A DNA stretch of 64,000 nt from Flammula alnicola (taxonomy: Eukaryota; Basidiomycota; Agaricomycetes; Agaricales; Strophariaceae). Positions 21,608 to 32,584 of the stretch are shown piece after piece. The stretch is taken from assembly GCA_015499995.1 (NCBI GenBank), contig JADNRV010000029.1, positions 1 to 64,000 on the forward strand, written 5' to 3'. Below the pieces are notes generated by a model, which ran no database searches, was not told where the DNA came from, and saw nothing but the letters and a program-made list of their open reading frames with translations. The translations under genes and the position numbers were made by a program. The first letter of the stretch is position 1. The number at the start of each line of letters is the position of its first letter.

Positions 21608-22818
21608 TCACCCAGACCAGACAGCCTGTTAAAGAATGGCGGCATAAGTATAGAGAGCGCGCAAAGAGAAGACCAGACTCACAGGTCCGGGTTGGACGTA
21701 AGTGGCCGGAACAGCTGGCAAGGGAGAGCCATCGTTCAGCATAATAACAATCACTCTTTCTGTAAGACTTACGGTAATAGATATCGATCAGGATACCGGG
21801 TTCCTGGATGAAAAGGCGATGAATATGCTGTATTTGCGAGCTCATAAACATAGAGGCTTACGTTGCCAGTGTACACTCCTGGAATGGAGACAAGGGGACC
21901 AGGAGTTCCACTTCCGCCTCCAGTGACATTTATTTGTGCACAACTGAGGTAGAATTGGGCTGGAAGATGTGTCCGCATCAGCATGCTTGCAAAGACACAG
22001 GTTAACAATTATTTTCTTACCGCCTCCGAAGGTCGATGCCACGTGCAACGCAATCTGTTCAATGCGTACAAGATACTGGCCAGATGGAAGAGCCTTGGGA
22101 ATGGGGAAGCTGTAGCTAAGAGCATCTACGTATTTCATGTCAGATGCAGGCAATTATGGGTAGATCAGAAGGCTGACTTTGAGCCGGGAATGAGATGGTC
22201 GATCCACCGTCTGTAACTGCCGAAATTTGGTAGATCTACAAAACTTGATGAGAAACGAGTGTTGATTAGAGGCTGAAGAGTGCAAACCTTGAACCAGACA
22301 GCACCACTTCCATCCCATGTAGTTACGTTCGACGGAGCCTTTGCCGCATAGACATTGATGACCTAGAAATTAACCATCAGTATTTCATGCATCAGGTTCA
22401 AGTAGCGCTTTATTCGAACATACTCCGGGATGGTAGACACTCCCGTCAGCCTGGAAACCTATTGTCGATCCTGCAGCAACGGTGGCCGTTGAGGCAGTGG
22501 GATTAGTCGCCGAATCGTAGCATCGGAAATCTGCGCTGGTGACATCGGTGACCTTTTAAAGGAGTTTAGTCACAGAGATACAGTCTGAGATATCTCAGTA
22601 AATGACTTACGGGATCCTGGCTGTTGAAGTTGTTAGTTTCCCTTACGTTGACCCATGCGCCTGTGACAGCGCCGTTCGCAATGAGCGAAGGGAAGGTATC
22701 TGATATGTATATATCAGCACAATTTATAGGTTGGAGTCTGTTGACTTCACGTACAGTGCGACGAAACCAAGGTCGCTAAAGAGAGCAGACCAGCAAAAAG
22801 CGTCTTCTGGGCGAACAT
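21608..22818 (-). CDS. AA9 lytic polysaccharide monooxygenase
   Basis: Ten small exons join in phase: 22818-22755, 22699-22611, 22552-22424, 22362-22288, 22235-22178, 22125-22021, 21959-21862, 21803-21773, 21714-21683, 21625-21608, giving 232 residues. The signal peptide (1-20) ends so that the mature chain begins with His21 ([11 protein letters not shown]), the copper histidine brace residue. The second brace histidine is His92 in [33 protein letters not shown] (His166) and [20 protein letters not shown] (Gln175, axial Tyr177) are AA9 hallmarks, and the chain ends [16 protein letters not shown]. No cellulose-binding module follows. The enzyme oxidatively cleaves cellulose or related glucans outside the cell with a reductant and peroxide or O2. 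One intron (22126-22177) has a GTCAGC donor. No frame break. Confidence 0.94.
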
Positions 22819-22870
22819 GTTGAAAAAGGTCGATTGGCCTCGCTAGAGAAACCAATTTTCGAGGCCGTTC

Positions 22871-22876
22871 TTTATA
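22871..22876 (-). promoter_or_regulatory. TATA box of the AA9 LPMO gene
   Basis: TATAAA on the minus strand about 53 bases before the ATG; a CCAAT lies between the two. Confidence 0.5.
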
Positions 22877-23530
22877 CTCGCAAACGCAAGGCTCGGAATT
22901 ACATCTCCACACTGTATATTGTTTGACCAGGCCATGTTAACAGATTCGTCATCCTGTCACGCTTCTTTTCTCTCCGTTTGCTTATTTGAAGACGCTTCGT
23001 GACCAATAGGAATCTGTCCCTAGTGCAAGCCATCCGAGAACTTGACGAAGCTAAGCCAATGAACCAAATTTGATCCGCTAGATGTCTGCAGGTGAGCCTG
23101 GCAGGATAATTCTCGGCCGTCGGTAGGCAGTCAAGGTATAGTCTCTAAGGTACCAAAATAGCATTTTGATCCATGTCGGACAAAGATTGCGGGATATTGA
23201 GAAGATATGAAGGTCACAGGGAGATCCGAGTGAGAGTCGCGGCGTAAGTGAAAGAGAGTCGAGGTGTAAGCGAAAGAGAGTCGAAGTCAAATTTGAACGG
23301 AGGCAACGGTCCGGTAGCACTTGAAGGCCCCATGCACGACCACCAGGACGCAAGCAGGTTCGTGCAAAATCGTTCAGGTAGGTAGATACTATGGCGCCAT
23401 TTTTGCAGAAGATGCGTTCATTATACTAGAAAAAACACAACAAGGAGAAGTAAGTCGCGGAGAAACAAACGATATACATAGTACAACAACCTTAAATCGA
23501 GAGCGAGAAACTCGAAACCATGGTCGTCTG
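22877..23530. other. Intergenic region, LPMO promoter and tyrosinase 3' flank
   Basis: Contains a short imperfect repeat around 23225-23290 (GAAAGAGAGTCGAGGTGTAA/GCG). No gene seen. Confidence 0.35.
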
Positions 23531-24850
23531 TCATAAGTTATAAAGGTGGTCATAATCACAGCACAAAGTGCCCCCTTGAATATCCATGACATCGGCGATG
23601 GTAACGTTTGGCGCATTAACGCCGAGGCTGAGAGGGAAAGCCAACGTAACGTTTCCGCCCTTGAGGTTTGGGTGGTCCATGAGAATGATAGATCCAGAAA
23701 TATCCTTGAGACGGGTGGAAAGGTCCTTTTTCTGCCAGGACCACCGAACCCTGTCAAGATTGGCGTGATGCAAAAAGAAGACTGGATCTGACGACGAGAG
23801 ATTAGGAGAAAGGTATGAAGAGAAAGACGAGAGAAGAAACTTACCTGCTGGGCTGTTATAAAGGTCTCCCATCTCGCCTAGAGTTCCGCCTACGCTAGAA
23901 TGGCCGCCACCGTGGAGTCCAGACAGATCAAAACTTGGGCCACCCTCAACAACACGGTCGAACCACCCAAAGTCTGGTTGAGTGAGTGTAACTTTGGTAA
24001 CATTGACTCCAAGGTATCTTCCAGCAAAGTAAGGACTGAAATCGCGGCTGAGGCAGCGAGGATTGCCGGCTACATTGCTGGCAGGTCCCGGTCCCATATT
24101 GACGATCTTGTTTTTGAAAGGCCCATCGACGACACAACTGCCTCGAGTACGGCCAGGGACGGCAAGAGGATCATCGGCGGGCACTTCGATGATGGCCAAA
24201 CCCATAAAACCCATATGTAGCATCCCACATTGGAGACTTTATGAATGTGCCCAGAGGAGGAACGTCCAAGTTCCAGTCGTAATATCTATTTGAAAAGTTT
24301 GTCAGGAATTGCCCAAGATATGATTACTCTTTATCATCATTGGGCTCACGGATGCGCCCCTGAGTATCCGCATTCCTCCCTCAAAGCTTTCTCATAAACC
24401 GCGGTGAAGTAACGATGCCACGGAAGAAAATTACCCTGTCATATCAATGAGGTCACATCAGACGGTCGAACTGCAACCAGCGACTCACGACATAATGGAT
24501 CGAGAATGTTTGAAGAATATGCGTGGTGATGAAATCATCATATCGCGCAACAAGTCCAGGAGCCACAGGTGATCGCCGGTTTCTTAAGGATACATTGAAC
24601 AGCGTTCAAGTATTCCTTTTGACTTTTCCTCCCAAATGTTCTCCTATGCAGACACACAGATACTTATTTTAAACGGACATGAACTCGATGTGATAGATGC
24701 TACTCACCATTCTTTCCGAACAATTGGGTGTTTGCAGGCCGGCTCCAGAGGCTTCCAAGCAATCGGAGTTGTGACCGTCGACAGGAAGGCGAATAAAAGG
24801 AGAAGTCGCAGTTCAAGCACCAGGCATGGAATGGAAAATGACGTCGACAT
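23531..24850 (-). CDS. Short secreted tyrosinase (polyphenol oxidase), with two apparent frame breaks
   Basis: Exons: 24850-24708, 24643-24489, 24435-24350, 24285-23845, 23787-23531; about 359 residues once the two breaks are allowed for. The hydrophobic leader LRLLLFAFLSTVTTPIAW precedes CKHPIVRKEWRTFGR. The CuA site is THILQTFSIHYVGNFLPWHRYF. GAHPYYDWNLDV follows. The CuB site is LHGGGHSSVGG with DPVFFLHHANLDRVRW. The C-terminus CCDYDHLYNL is typical of short fungal tyrosinases that lack the hemocyanin-like cap domain. These enzymes oxidise phenols to quinones for melanin or lignin chemistry. One extra base (or two missing) lies between NAVQC (about 24595) and VAPGLVARYDDF. Another lies between MWDATYGF (about 24215) and EVPADDPLAVPGR. 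All copper ligands remain, so sequence error is as likely as a pseudogene. Confidence 0.82.
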
Positions 24851-25445
24851 CGTCGATCACGATGCAATTAGAATGTCCTTTACAAACGTTTCGGATATAA
24901 TAGCACTTCTCCTGCCCTGCTGGCCCATTTCAACAAAAGGAAACAAAGCCAAGAGCGGACCAGGAGTACTAGTAGGTTGTGGCATGACGGAGTCAAGTAT
25001 TTATGGGTGTTCATGGCGGAATTTCATCGGAATCTCCTGAGTTTTATTCTTTTCGCATGAGGCTGAGAGGCAGAACCTGAAGTTATGTATAATTTCTAAA
25101 GATTGGATGGGGACAAGCGGCGAGGACATGTCGAAAAGAGAGAACGACGTTCGAAAGGTAGACTGTTGTTGAAAAGTGGAATGACGAAAGAGGGTTCAAC
25201 CAAGGTTCAACGTGGCTGTTCGCGGATGGCGATGTTTGGTCAAACAACCGACACAGCCACACTAAAAGATACGCCCTTCAATGAGCTTCCAATTGAACCC
25301 AGACTTATTGCGCCAAAATCTCGTTTGGTGGTATGGGTGATCGACTGTTCTTCCCCATGGAGTCTGTAAAGGAGACTTTAGTGGTGCCAGTTTCTAAGGT
25401 TAGATATGTCCAGGTTGGAATGATTCCTCCGAGGCCATCATCCGT
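24851..25445. other. Tyrosinase upstream region
   Basis: Holds a TATA-like ATAAATA (minus strand, about 25000) and a short upstream open frame starting near 24985, before the chosen ATG. No other gene. Confidence 0.35.
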
Positions 25446-25570
25446 GGTGAGATGGCCGAGCGGTCTAAGGCGCCAGACTAAGGATCAGAGCATTCGATGC
25501 TCCTCTCTAACTGTCTTTACAAATGGTTATCTGGTCCGAAAGGGCGTGGGTTCGAATCCCACTCTCATCA
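25446..25570 (+). tRNA. tRNA-Leu (anticodon AAG) with intron
   Basis: Acceptor stem GGTGAGA pairs with TCTCATC (one G-T wobble). The D-arm is GCC...GGC and the anticodon stem CCAGA/TCTGG has loop CTAAGG-A, giving anticodon AAG at 25480-25482. The long variable arm is TCCGAAAGGGCG; T-arm GTGGGTTCGAATCCCAC. Discriminator is A, as expected for leucine. A 45-base intron sits at the canonical position after base 37 (25484-25528). A run of T follows as Pol III terminator. Decodes CUU, and CUC by inosine. Confidence 0.93.
25484..25528 (+). other. tRNA-Leu intron
   Basis: 45 bases between positions 37 and 38 of the tRNA, removed by the tRNA splicing endonuclease in this class of genes. Confidence 0.8.
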
Positions 25571-25600
25571 TTGTTTTTGTTCTTGGGAGGTGTTATTTTG
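25571..25600 (+). terminator. Pol III terminator of tRNA-Leu
   Basis: TTGTTTTTGTTCTTGG starts directly after the discriminator base. Confidence 0.65.
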
Positions 25601-25620
25601 TGCCGGTGGAAACAGGGAAC

Positions 25621-25724
25621 GGAACTGCGGAAGTTTCCGAGACGGAAGCAAAAACTTGATGAGAATAGGCGCTGATCAGATAAACCAGCGCCAATTCTGT
25701 CAATCCCCGTTAAACATCAGCGTC
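25621..25724 (-). repeat. Dispersed ~110 bp repeat, copy C (minus orientation)
   Basis: Reads on the minus strand GACGCTGATG...GGATTGACAGAATTGGCGCTGG, TTTATCTGATCAGCGCCTAT, TCTCATCAAG and CTTCCGCAG. It aligns over its whole length with copy A and lies 51 bases downstream of the tRNA-Leu gene. Confidence 0.65.
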
Positions 25725-26465
25725 GTATGGATACGGGGTCGCGCCATCATTTGTATTCTGAGACCGCTGGATACTAGGCTATAGGGTGAATGAACGATAA
25801 ATATTCTGTACAATCTTGAACTAGATTGGCCTAGCTGCATTCTTTTGGCGAACAATAGCCGATCAGGCTAGGATCACTGGAACTGTTCGGAGGGGATTGT
25901 TATCCATAATGCATCGATTACACGTGTAAATTTCTCGATAAGTGACACCCACAAGTTGATGAATATGGAAAAACATTCCCATCTCTGACATTCCCAGCTC
26001 TACGATGAAGCTCCTCCGAGCAAACGAGCGGCGCATTTAGGAGCCTGTGGCAACTGTAAGTGTAACCGAGACCAGACTAGAGGATCAATGCGTGGGATCG
26101 CTGTTCCTTAACATGTCAGAGTTCGCTCCTTTGCTAAGTAGGCAAGTCCCACCCAGCCACGCGGAACTTCGCATGGCGTTCCGTGATGATAGGCCTAAGG
26201 CGAGGGGTATGTGTTACTCTTCCGCTGGTATCTTTAGATCGCAGAGACTTCTACTAGGGAAACCTACTATGCTGCTAGTGAGAGAACTGTGATTTACGAT
26301 TCCTTGTTTCCGGAATTAAAAGGCAATGAATGAATTGTGAGAAATAGGGATAGCTCTAGAAGAAGGGTATCGAATGGGCGGGCGGCCCAGGCGTCAGGTC
26401 CGTCACGACTCCATGGTTAAATAAGTGATGCCTCTAAGACTCAGACGACCCCACCGCTGGCTTCT
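25725..26465. other. Intergenic region
   Basis: Only a short open frame (26047-26292, plus) with no recognisable motif. Confidence 0.35.
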
Positions 26466-27096
26466 CTACCTTGGATCCTGACTCTTGGGCTTTGACTCCG
26501 ACTTAGATTTTTTGGTCTTTGAAGAGTCCGCACCTGCAGATTTCGAGCCCTTCCTTATGACATTTAGGTCTCTGGTTTTGTTTCCAGAATCTCGATCTAT
26601 TAACTTTCCACCGAATTTAGTCGTTAACTTGGCGCGGGGAAGACCCCTAGATGGTAGATGTCAAACCCAGGTCAATTCAGCGCCATCGGGAGACTCGGCA
26701 GAAACATACCCTTTCCACTGGGGTATCTCTTCTTCGCTTTCGCTACTCCCACTCTCCTCCTCTGAGTCGCCTTCATCTGAATCATCGTTGTCATCTTCCT
26801 CCGAATCCTCTTCCGATTTGGCTAATCTGGCTACGATATGTTAAATCAGTCCAGTTATCGTTCAAGGAAGACAGATAAGCATACGGACCTGGGATCGCCG
26901 CGGTCACACTTGCCACATGCGTAGTAGTGACATGGAACTCAGCGTCTCGACCAATGCCATTGACAGTGGAGGTTTCCGCGCTTGTCATTGTGGCCGAGAT
27001 TGTGGTTGTCTGAATTCCTTCCTTCAGAGACTCTTGATCGACAATGACATCGGAGCGGGTGACTATGTCATTTGTCAGCATGTTATCGATAGGCAT
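26466..27096 (-). CDS. Acidic/basic low-complexity protein, probably nuclear
   Basis: Three exons in phase: 27096-26889, 26830-26710, 26646-26466; 169 residues. The Thr/Ser-rich N-terminus (MPIDNMLTNDIVTRSDV) is followed by the acidic block EEDSEEDDNDDSDEGDSEEE, then IPQWKG and LPRAKLTTKFGGKLIDRDSG, and a Lys/Ser-rich tail (KTKKSKSESKPKSQDP) that would serve as a nuclear localisation signal. No domain is recognised. Charged architecture of this kind is common in nucleolar or chromatin-associated proteins, but that is inference. The ORF reading antisense through the acidic block is a Ser-rich shadow. Confidence 0.5.
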
Positions 27097-28161
27097 TCTA
27101 TGTGATATTGTTTAAAGCCTTTTTCTACAGAGTTGGAGTCAGTTCAACCTGGCTAACGTGAGGAGAAATCGTGGCAAGACTACTATACCTCAGAACAATA
27201 ATAAGTGAGAAGAGATGTTCAGTATTCTCAGGTGGTGATGATTTAATGGGGATTCGTCCGGAGGGTTCTGGAGCCTTTTAAATGGGAAGTTAACTTATGA
27301 TCATTCTAAATAATGGGATGACGGACTGGGGGGAGGGTAGATAATACATATACAAGCCACAAGATGCTGAATTTATACCTGCGAATGCACAGGGTATGAA
27401 AATAGCCTGTAACGTCCACTGGTTGCCATCTACTTATTTATATTCTAGCCGCTGTGCCGCTATGCCATATAAGCCCGATTCTGTCGGTGGTTAACAAAGT
27501 TACTTTTGAATTCACTTTTCCCTGTGCCGATTCTGTCAGGCAGTGCCACTGTAGGCTGTGAGCACCAGTTATCCTGTTTATCTCTCATTACTGAGCTCCA
27601 TAATGATTTCCTGCTTCGAGTTGGAGCCCAAGTACATACTATGTAGGTATATTAGAACTAAGTACAGTATTCATTGCCAGAGGTGTGTCATGATGTAAAT
27701 CAATTGCAAAGTTTACAAGACAATTACATCATGACCACATTTCTATGATATTGTTTTCGGTCTAAAATTCGGATTTCTCATTTCTAAGAGGTATAATCAG
27801 GGTTTTTAAAAAGACCTACACCATCACAGGATACAGGCAGTGCGAACAAATGCTGATCCCACTCCGTGCGCTTTGGGCAGTACTCGGCTCGCGGGCATTA
27901 AACATTTGCTGGCCGTGTGACGGAAGATCAAATGACATACTTAGTACATGGCGAAATGGCGAATGTGAGAAGGATACCAAGATATTTCGATTTTTGAGCA
28001 ATAAAAGAGTCCACTGGCCAGAGAAATTGAATTTATACCCTACATTGGAATTTGGCATCGCCTTTAGCGCCGGCAAGGACACTTCAAACTCCGCTAGTGG
28101 CATGTCAGAATATTGATAGCACTCGCGGCCATAGAGCATTAGAGCAATCCTTACCTTCGAC
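27097..28161. other. Intergenic region between divergent genes
   Basis: Presumed bidirectional promoter zone. A minus-strand open frame at 27816-28163 (MSKVRIALMLYGRECYQ...) looks weakly protein-like but has no recognisable motif, so I do not call it. Confidence 0.35.
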
Positions 28162-31100
28162 ATGTCTACGGCCTCGTTGCTCTCACAGCTCCTGGTATTC
28201 GCAGCCAGGCTTTATACATCAGGTGCTTGTAGGATTCTTCGACAGTTGGCCTTTTTGGGGTCTATTTTCCGCTCAAGATTGAGATTTTGGAGGAAAGCAG
28301 TCGAAAGACCACCATCACCGTTGCAGGGGGACCAACCGACAAGCTCAAAGGAAGAACCCCAAGTCAAGGAAGATTTGAAGGAGCAGGCATCTCAGTTAGA
28401 CGCCCAACAAAGCTCTGAGTTATACACCATCACACGAACCAGCGACACTATTTCTCTCGAAGGAGTTTTGCCTTCCCTTGACCCATTCTCGTCTGGCGGA
28501 ATTCGCAACACTTCACATTCCTTGACTCACAGTCTCAATGTCTCACGGTCATCGCGCTATCCAGAAATCAATATTCTCACTCAGCCGCCGGTTCGACATT
28601 TGAACTGGATGATGCATTTCATCTTACCCGCCACCGTCCTGTCCACTTTAGACCAGGTCGCCAATACTCCACTTCAGCGCCCGACCTTCTTCACCCATAC
28701 GATGTACATCCATCACGGCATTGCTCTCCTCCTCGCTCTCCATCACCCGCTATCGAAGTTACCTCTCCAATCGAAGTCAACTCTGCCGGACATGTCAGTC
28801 AAATGACCCTTCACTGTATTCCATCGACTTCGAGGGCCTCGTCACCACAATCTTATAACGAGCCCATAACCGAAGAACCCATCGAAGGCAATTCTTTGAA
28901 CAGCATTGCTGCGCAGGCCATGCCCCTTCCTTCAGGACAATCTTCTATCAATCAAGGGAGTGGCATTACGCCCGTGGTGCCGAACCAGACTAAACGATAT
29001 GAACGACGGACCAAAATGTGAGATACTTATCCTGAAAATTTGTTTTAAATGGTGATTAATCATATTTTTGTGTTAGACGAAAACAACACACTTACAAGAA
29101 TATTGAACCTTTAACTTCATTCTTCAACAAGTACTTTTATTCTGTCCAATCCAGTGCTTTCGTTACCTGACGGTGATTGTTGGTAGACCTGCTCCACCCA
29201 ACGGTTGGATCAGATACGCTCACCCAGAAGGTGCTCGTTACTTCTATCACCCGGAAAAGGTCTGCTTGCAGTTCTTTATTACGAGTCGCTACTCAACTGT
29301 ATCTATCTGTCTCTTAGAAGGTTTACACGGATGCTGATATCTACGATCCAGCGATTCTTGAACAAATGATGGATGTTATCGAAAGACTTGAGAACAGCAT
29401 CCCAATAGGCAAATCCCTTCCCGATAAATGGGTAGTTGTGATCGATGTTGGTTATAAGAAGGACTCGGGTGGTTTCGAGTCAACTTACTATTATGTTGAC
29501 CATGACGAGCGGGCCATCTTCTTCTTGGACACCGTCGATACTTTAGATATGGACTTCACGTGGGAGGTCAAAGGCGCAAAAACTGACTTGCATCTTGGTG
29601 GCTCTTATCCTGAAGAAGGATTTCCCTAACTGACGAGCCTTTTTATACAGGATATGAAATGCAAGCTCAATACTGGTCAGTGACTCTCTCTGCTTTGCAA
29701 TTGATCAGAATATCTACAGTATGTGTGCATCAAGGTACTTTGTCCAGTTGTACCCCTCCAGTTTAGAGTTATCAACTAGTCTGGTTTCCGAGTTAAGAGA
29801 TATCCTTCTCTATCTTATTGGAGGTATGATTGTTATAGTGTCTGAACCGTTCTCGCTTCTTAAAATTTCTCTACAGATAGCATGACATCACGATTTTCGA
29901 CTGCATCCTATAATCTGGACGACTTATTCAAAATTCTGGGATTGACGGGCGAGTTGGAAAGTGAGATTTTGGTGTTCCTTTCCAGTGTTCTCAGATGGCT
30001 CATTTCTATTTAGAAAATGTCGGACCGGACTGTGTTGGATCTATGAACATTTTCGGTAAGTAGAACTCTGAGATTCGTGTAAGCGAAGCTGCTAACACCA
30101 TGCTAGGGCGACAGATGTACATCTTCTGTGGGTCCAGTTCTTGCATCGTATTCTTTTATCTGCTTATTCCTTTTTGTGCAGATCATGCGAGGTTTCTCAA
30201 CTTCCATGGAGAATCGTTCGCGCGTATAGAGCATGATTTTTCGGTCTTTGGCGACCCTCTCAATCGACGCACCTGGTTCATCAAGACCATTTCATTTGTC
30301 CTTTTCTCGGCTCCAGACGTCCATCTGCGAACTTTGCAAAAGATGTGGGTGGATGAGATCATGCATAGTTCCGTTTGGGAGCAGTCAATGAAAAAGATGA
30401 ATGACGAGTGGCAGGAATACATTTTCTTTGTGAGTGTCCTTTTGGAGCCTTGTACTTTTCGTCTCGTACTTTGCCTGGTGTGAACCCTTCTTCATGTCTA
30501 GGCTACCGTTATGTTGACGTCCAATGTGGGATTCTTGGCCATTCAAAGTGTCGACATGCACATGAATCCGAACTACAGGTCACCCGCACAAATAGCAAGT
30601 TACCTCTCAGTGTTCGCCAACACCGGCAGCATTATCTTAGGCTTGCTCTTAATGAGACAAAATCGGACCAAAAGTCGAGAAACCGCTGATGACGCGGTAC
30701 GTGGATATTTTTCAGTGCTTGGTTGATGCAGCACTCAATCACAAGACATTAGCAACGATTCCTGCTTGAGCGAAGCCACCCTCTTCTGGGCTTGGAAACG
30801 TTAGCTATATTGTACAGTCTACCATACGCTCTGCTCATGTGGGGGTATGTGTTCTTCGTTTCCTTTCTGTCGGCTTGAATGATTGACTTTTTTCTTGACA
30901 ACAGGACGGTCGCCTTCATCGCCGCCTTCTGCTTTGTGTGTTTCCAGGGCTCAAGCACTGCGACTCGCAGTCTCGTTGGATTGCTGTGTGCTGCGGTTGC
31001 CGTCCTCATCGTCTGGTGTATCTATACTTCATGGGAGAAGAAGCAAGATGAAGATGAAGACGTCCACCGCCTGGCTTACGAGGATCAACTAGAACAACTG

Positions 31101-31232
31101 GAAGAGTCTGAACTTGTATCCTCGCAAGAACCAGACGAGAAAGAGCATACATTTCTCGATAGACTTTGGAACTTGCCCGTCATTCTGAGCATTCGTCGAG
31201 GGTCATATGACTTCGGGCAGACAGCGGTTTGA
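28162..31232 (+). CDS. WW-like domain multi-pass membrane protein, basidiomycete family of unknown function
   Basis: About 13 exons. Coding ends by 29017, then exons run at 29077-29130, 29187-29259, about 29321-29597, 29651-29675, 29735-29823, 29877-29960, 30014-30055, 30107-30127, 30182-30429, 30502-30696, 30753-30844 and 30905-31232. The Ser/Pro-rich N-terminus precedes a WW-like segment PAPPNGWIRYAHPEGARYFYHP. Then come YYYVDHDERAIFFLD, SLPDKWVVVIDVGYKK and a central FHGESFARIEHDFSVFGDP. The C-terminal third has about four hydrophobic segments (FFATVMLTSNVGFLAIQS, SIILGLLLM, LLMWGTVAFIAAFCFVCF, VGLLCAAVAVLIVWCIY) and an acidic tail. I know this layout from mushroom genomes as an unnamed family. 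The first part changes frame near 28560-28600 between RSSRYPEINILT and AAGSTFELDD: either a one-base deletion or a weak intron. Function is unknown. Confidence 0.7.
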
Positions 31233-32301
31233 TGGAGCACTTTTATTTTGAAGGGAAAAGGTACGACGACAAAAGTATGAAGTGCTGTGGCCACCCAACT
31301 CGGTACACGTTTTATGATTCAGAATGATGTTCTGATGTTTTTGAGTCACCACAGTGCCTCGAGGCCTTGAATCCTCGTGCCATTCAGCGATCATGGCATT
31401 ATTAGGGCACCCGGACAAAGTGGTTATCAGATTCTGAGTTCTCATCACTTGATAAATACCGACAGCAGCTTCGGCATACCCGCAAAGCGAGAAGATTCTC
31501 AGCAAAGAAAGCCCGGAAGGCAGGACGTATTTCTACCAGAGGGCCAAAAAAGCTTGCCCTCAACAGATAGATTCACAGACAACGATTTGTGCAAGAACCA
31601 GTGGCTGGGCTAGCGCGCAGGAAGCCCGATAGCAAGGTGATGAACCATGGGAGTTCACTTGACAAGGCCCCGCCGACGGTGGCTCATGGGGTCGTATGTC
31701 GCATAAATGAACTAGTTTCAACAGTTCATGCTTAACGCTCGCGACTTCGAGAAACAATAGTTCCTGGACAAAAGTGCTTCGGGAGTCGGCCGTCGTGAAC
31801 GAAGAAGGATCATATGAAGACATCGTTGAGAATGTGGTGGAAATCGCTTCTGCGGAAGGTCGTTCCGTACATACAATGCACAGTGCTCAAGCAGCGCAAA
31901 TACACGAGTCTCCAGATATTAGAAGCCGTTGATGATGTTATGATGATTATGATGTGTATTCTGGTACGAGGATGAGATTTCAAGTCGCTTGGATTTGACT
32001 TATGGACCGGGACCAATGGAACGCCAGGGACCATGATGAGGAACGCTGGTTCACAAGTTAGATTGTGCGTAACGTAAAGAACCACCAGCTAGGGCGTGAG
32101 CATTTCTAACTGCCCTATTTCGAACTTCACATCTTAATGAGTGGTGTTCAACGTGGCACAATCAAAGAACCCACGTCAGATTTCCTATAGAGTAGGTAGG
32201 ACACTTCGCTCCATTCTATTGCAGGGTACCTTCGCGGCCAAAAAAACCACGTTACATGGAGGATCCCATGACGTGCATAGGCCCTGAAGGCCTCTAATAT
32301 C
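31233..32301. other. Intergenic region
   Basis: 3' flank of the membrane-protein gene and further sequence with only short, unrecognised open frames. Confidence 0.35.
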
Positions 32302-32584
32302 ATGAAGGCCGTTCACTTGTCAGTGACAGAAGTAAACTCTGACGGCCCTAGCTCCACGTCAAACAGTATTGACCCCAGAAGTGTTGCAGTCACGGTTAGC
32401 GAGGAAGGGTGGTCGATGGTGGCAAGCAAGCGAAGAATGAGATCACGAAAGGCGTCCCAGAGTCGAGGCGAAACCTCAAAAGATAAGGCTGAGGTGTGTT
32501 TTTTGGGGTTTTTTCTCGTCCTTTTCCAGTTCTCTCTCCTTTTACGTGTAGAGCGAGAAGAAAAAGGCCTCGAGTCGAGGCTGA
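32302..32584 (+). CDS. Possible small charged protein (about 74 aa, two exons)
   Basis: Exon 32302-32493 (MKAVHLSVTEVNSDGPSS...) ends at GTGTGT. A T-rich intron leads to ACGTGTAG, and exon 32552-32584 adds SEKKKASSRG and a stop. The middle EEGWSMVASKRRMRSRKAS is basic. No family is recognised; splice sites and composition are plausible but not decisive. Confidence 0.3.

Noticed and set aside
24985..25010. Earlier ATG for the tyrosinase
   Set aside because: That frame ends at a stop before the conserved region; the hydrophobic leader from 24850 fits better.
26485..26844. 119-residue Ser-rich plus-strand open frame
   Set aside because: Antisense to the Glu/Asp block of the spliced acidic protein, whose three exons join in phase.
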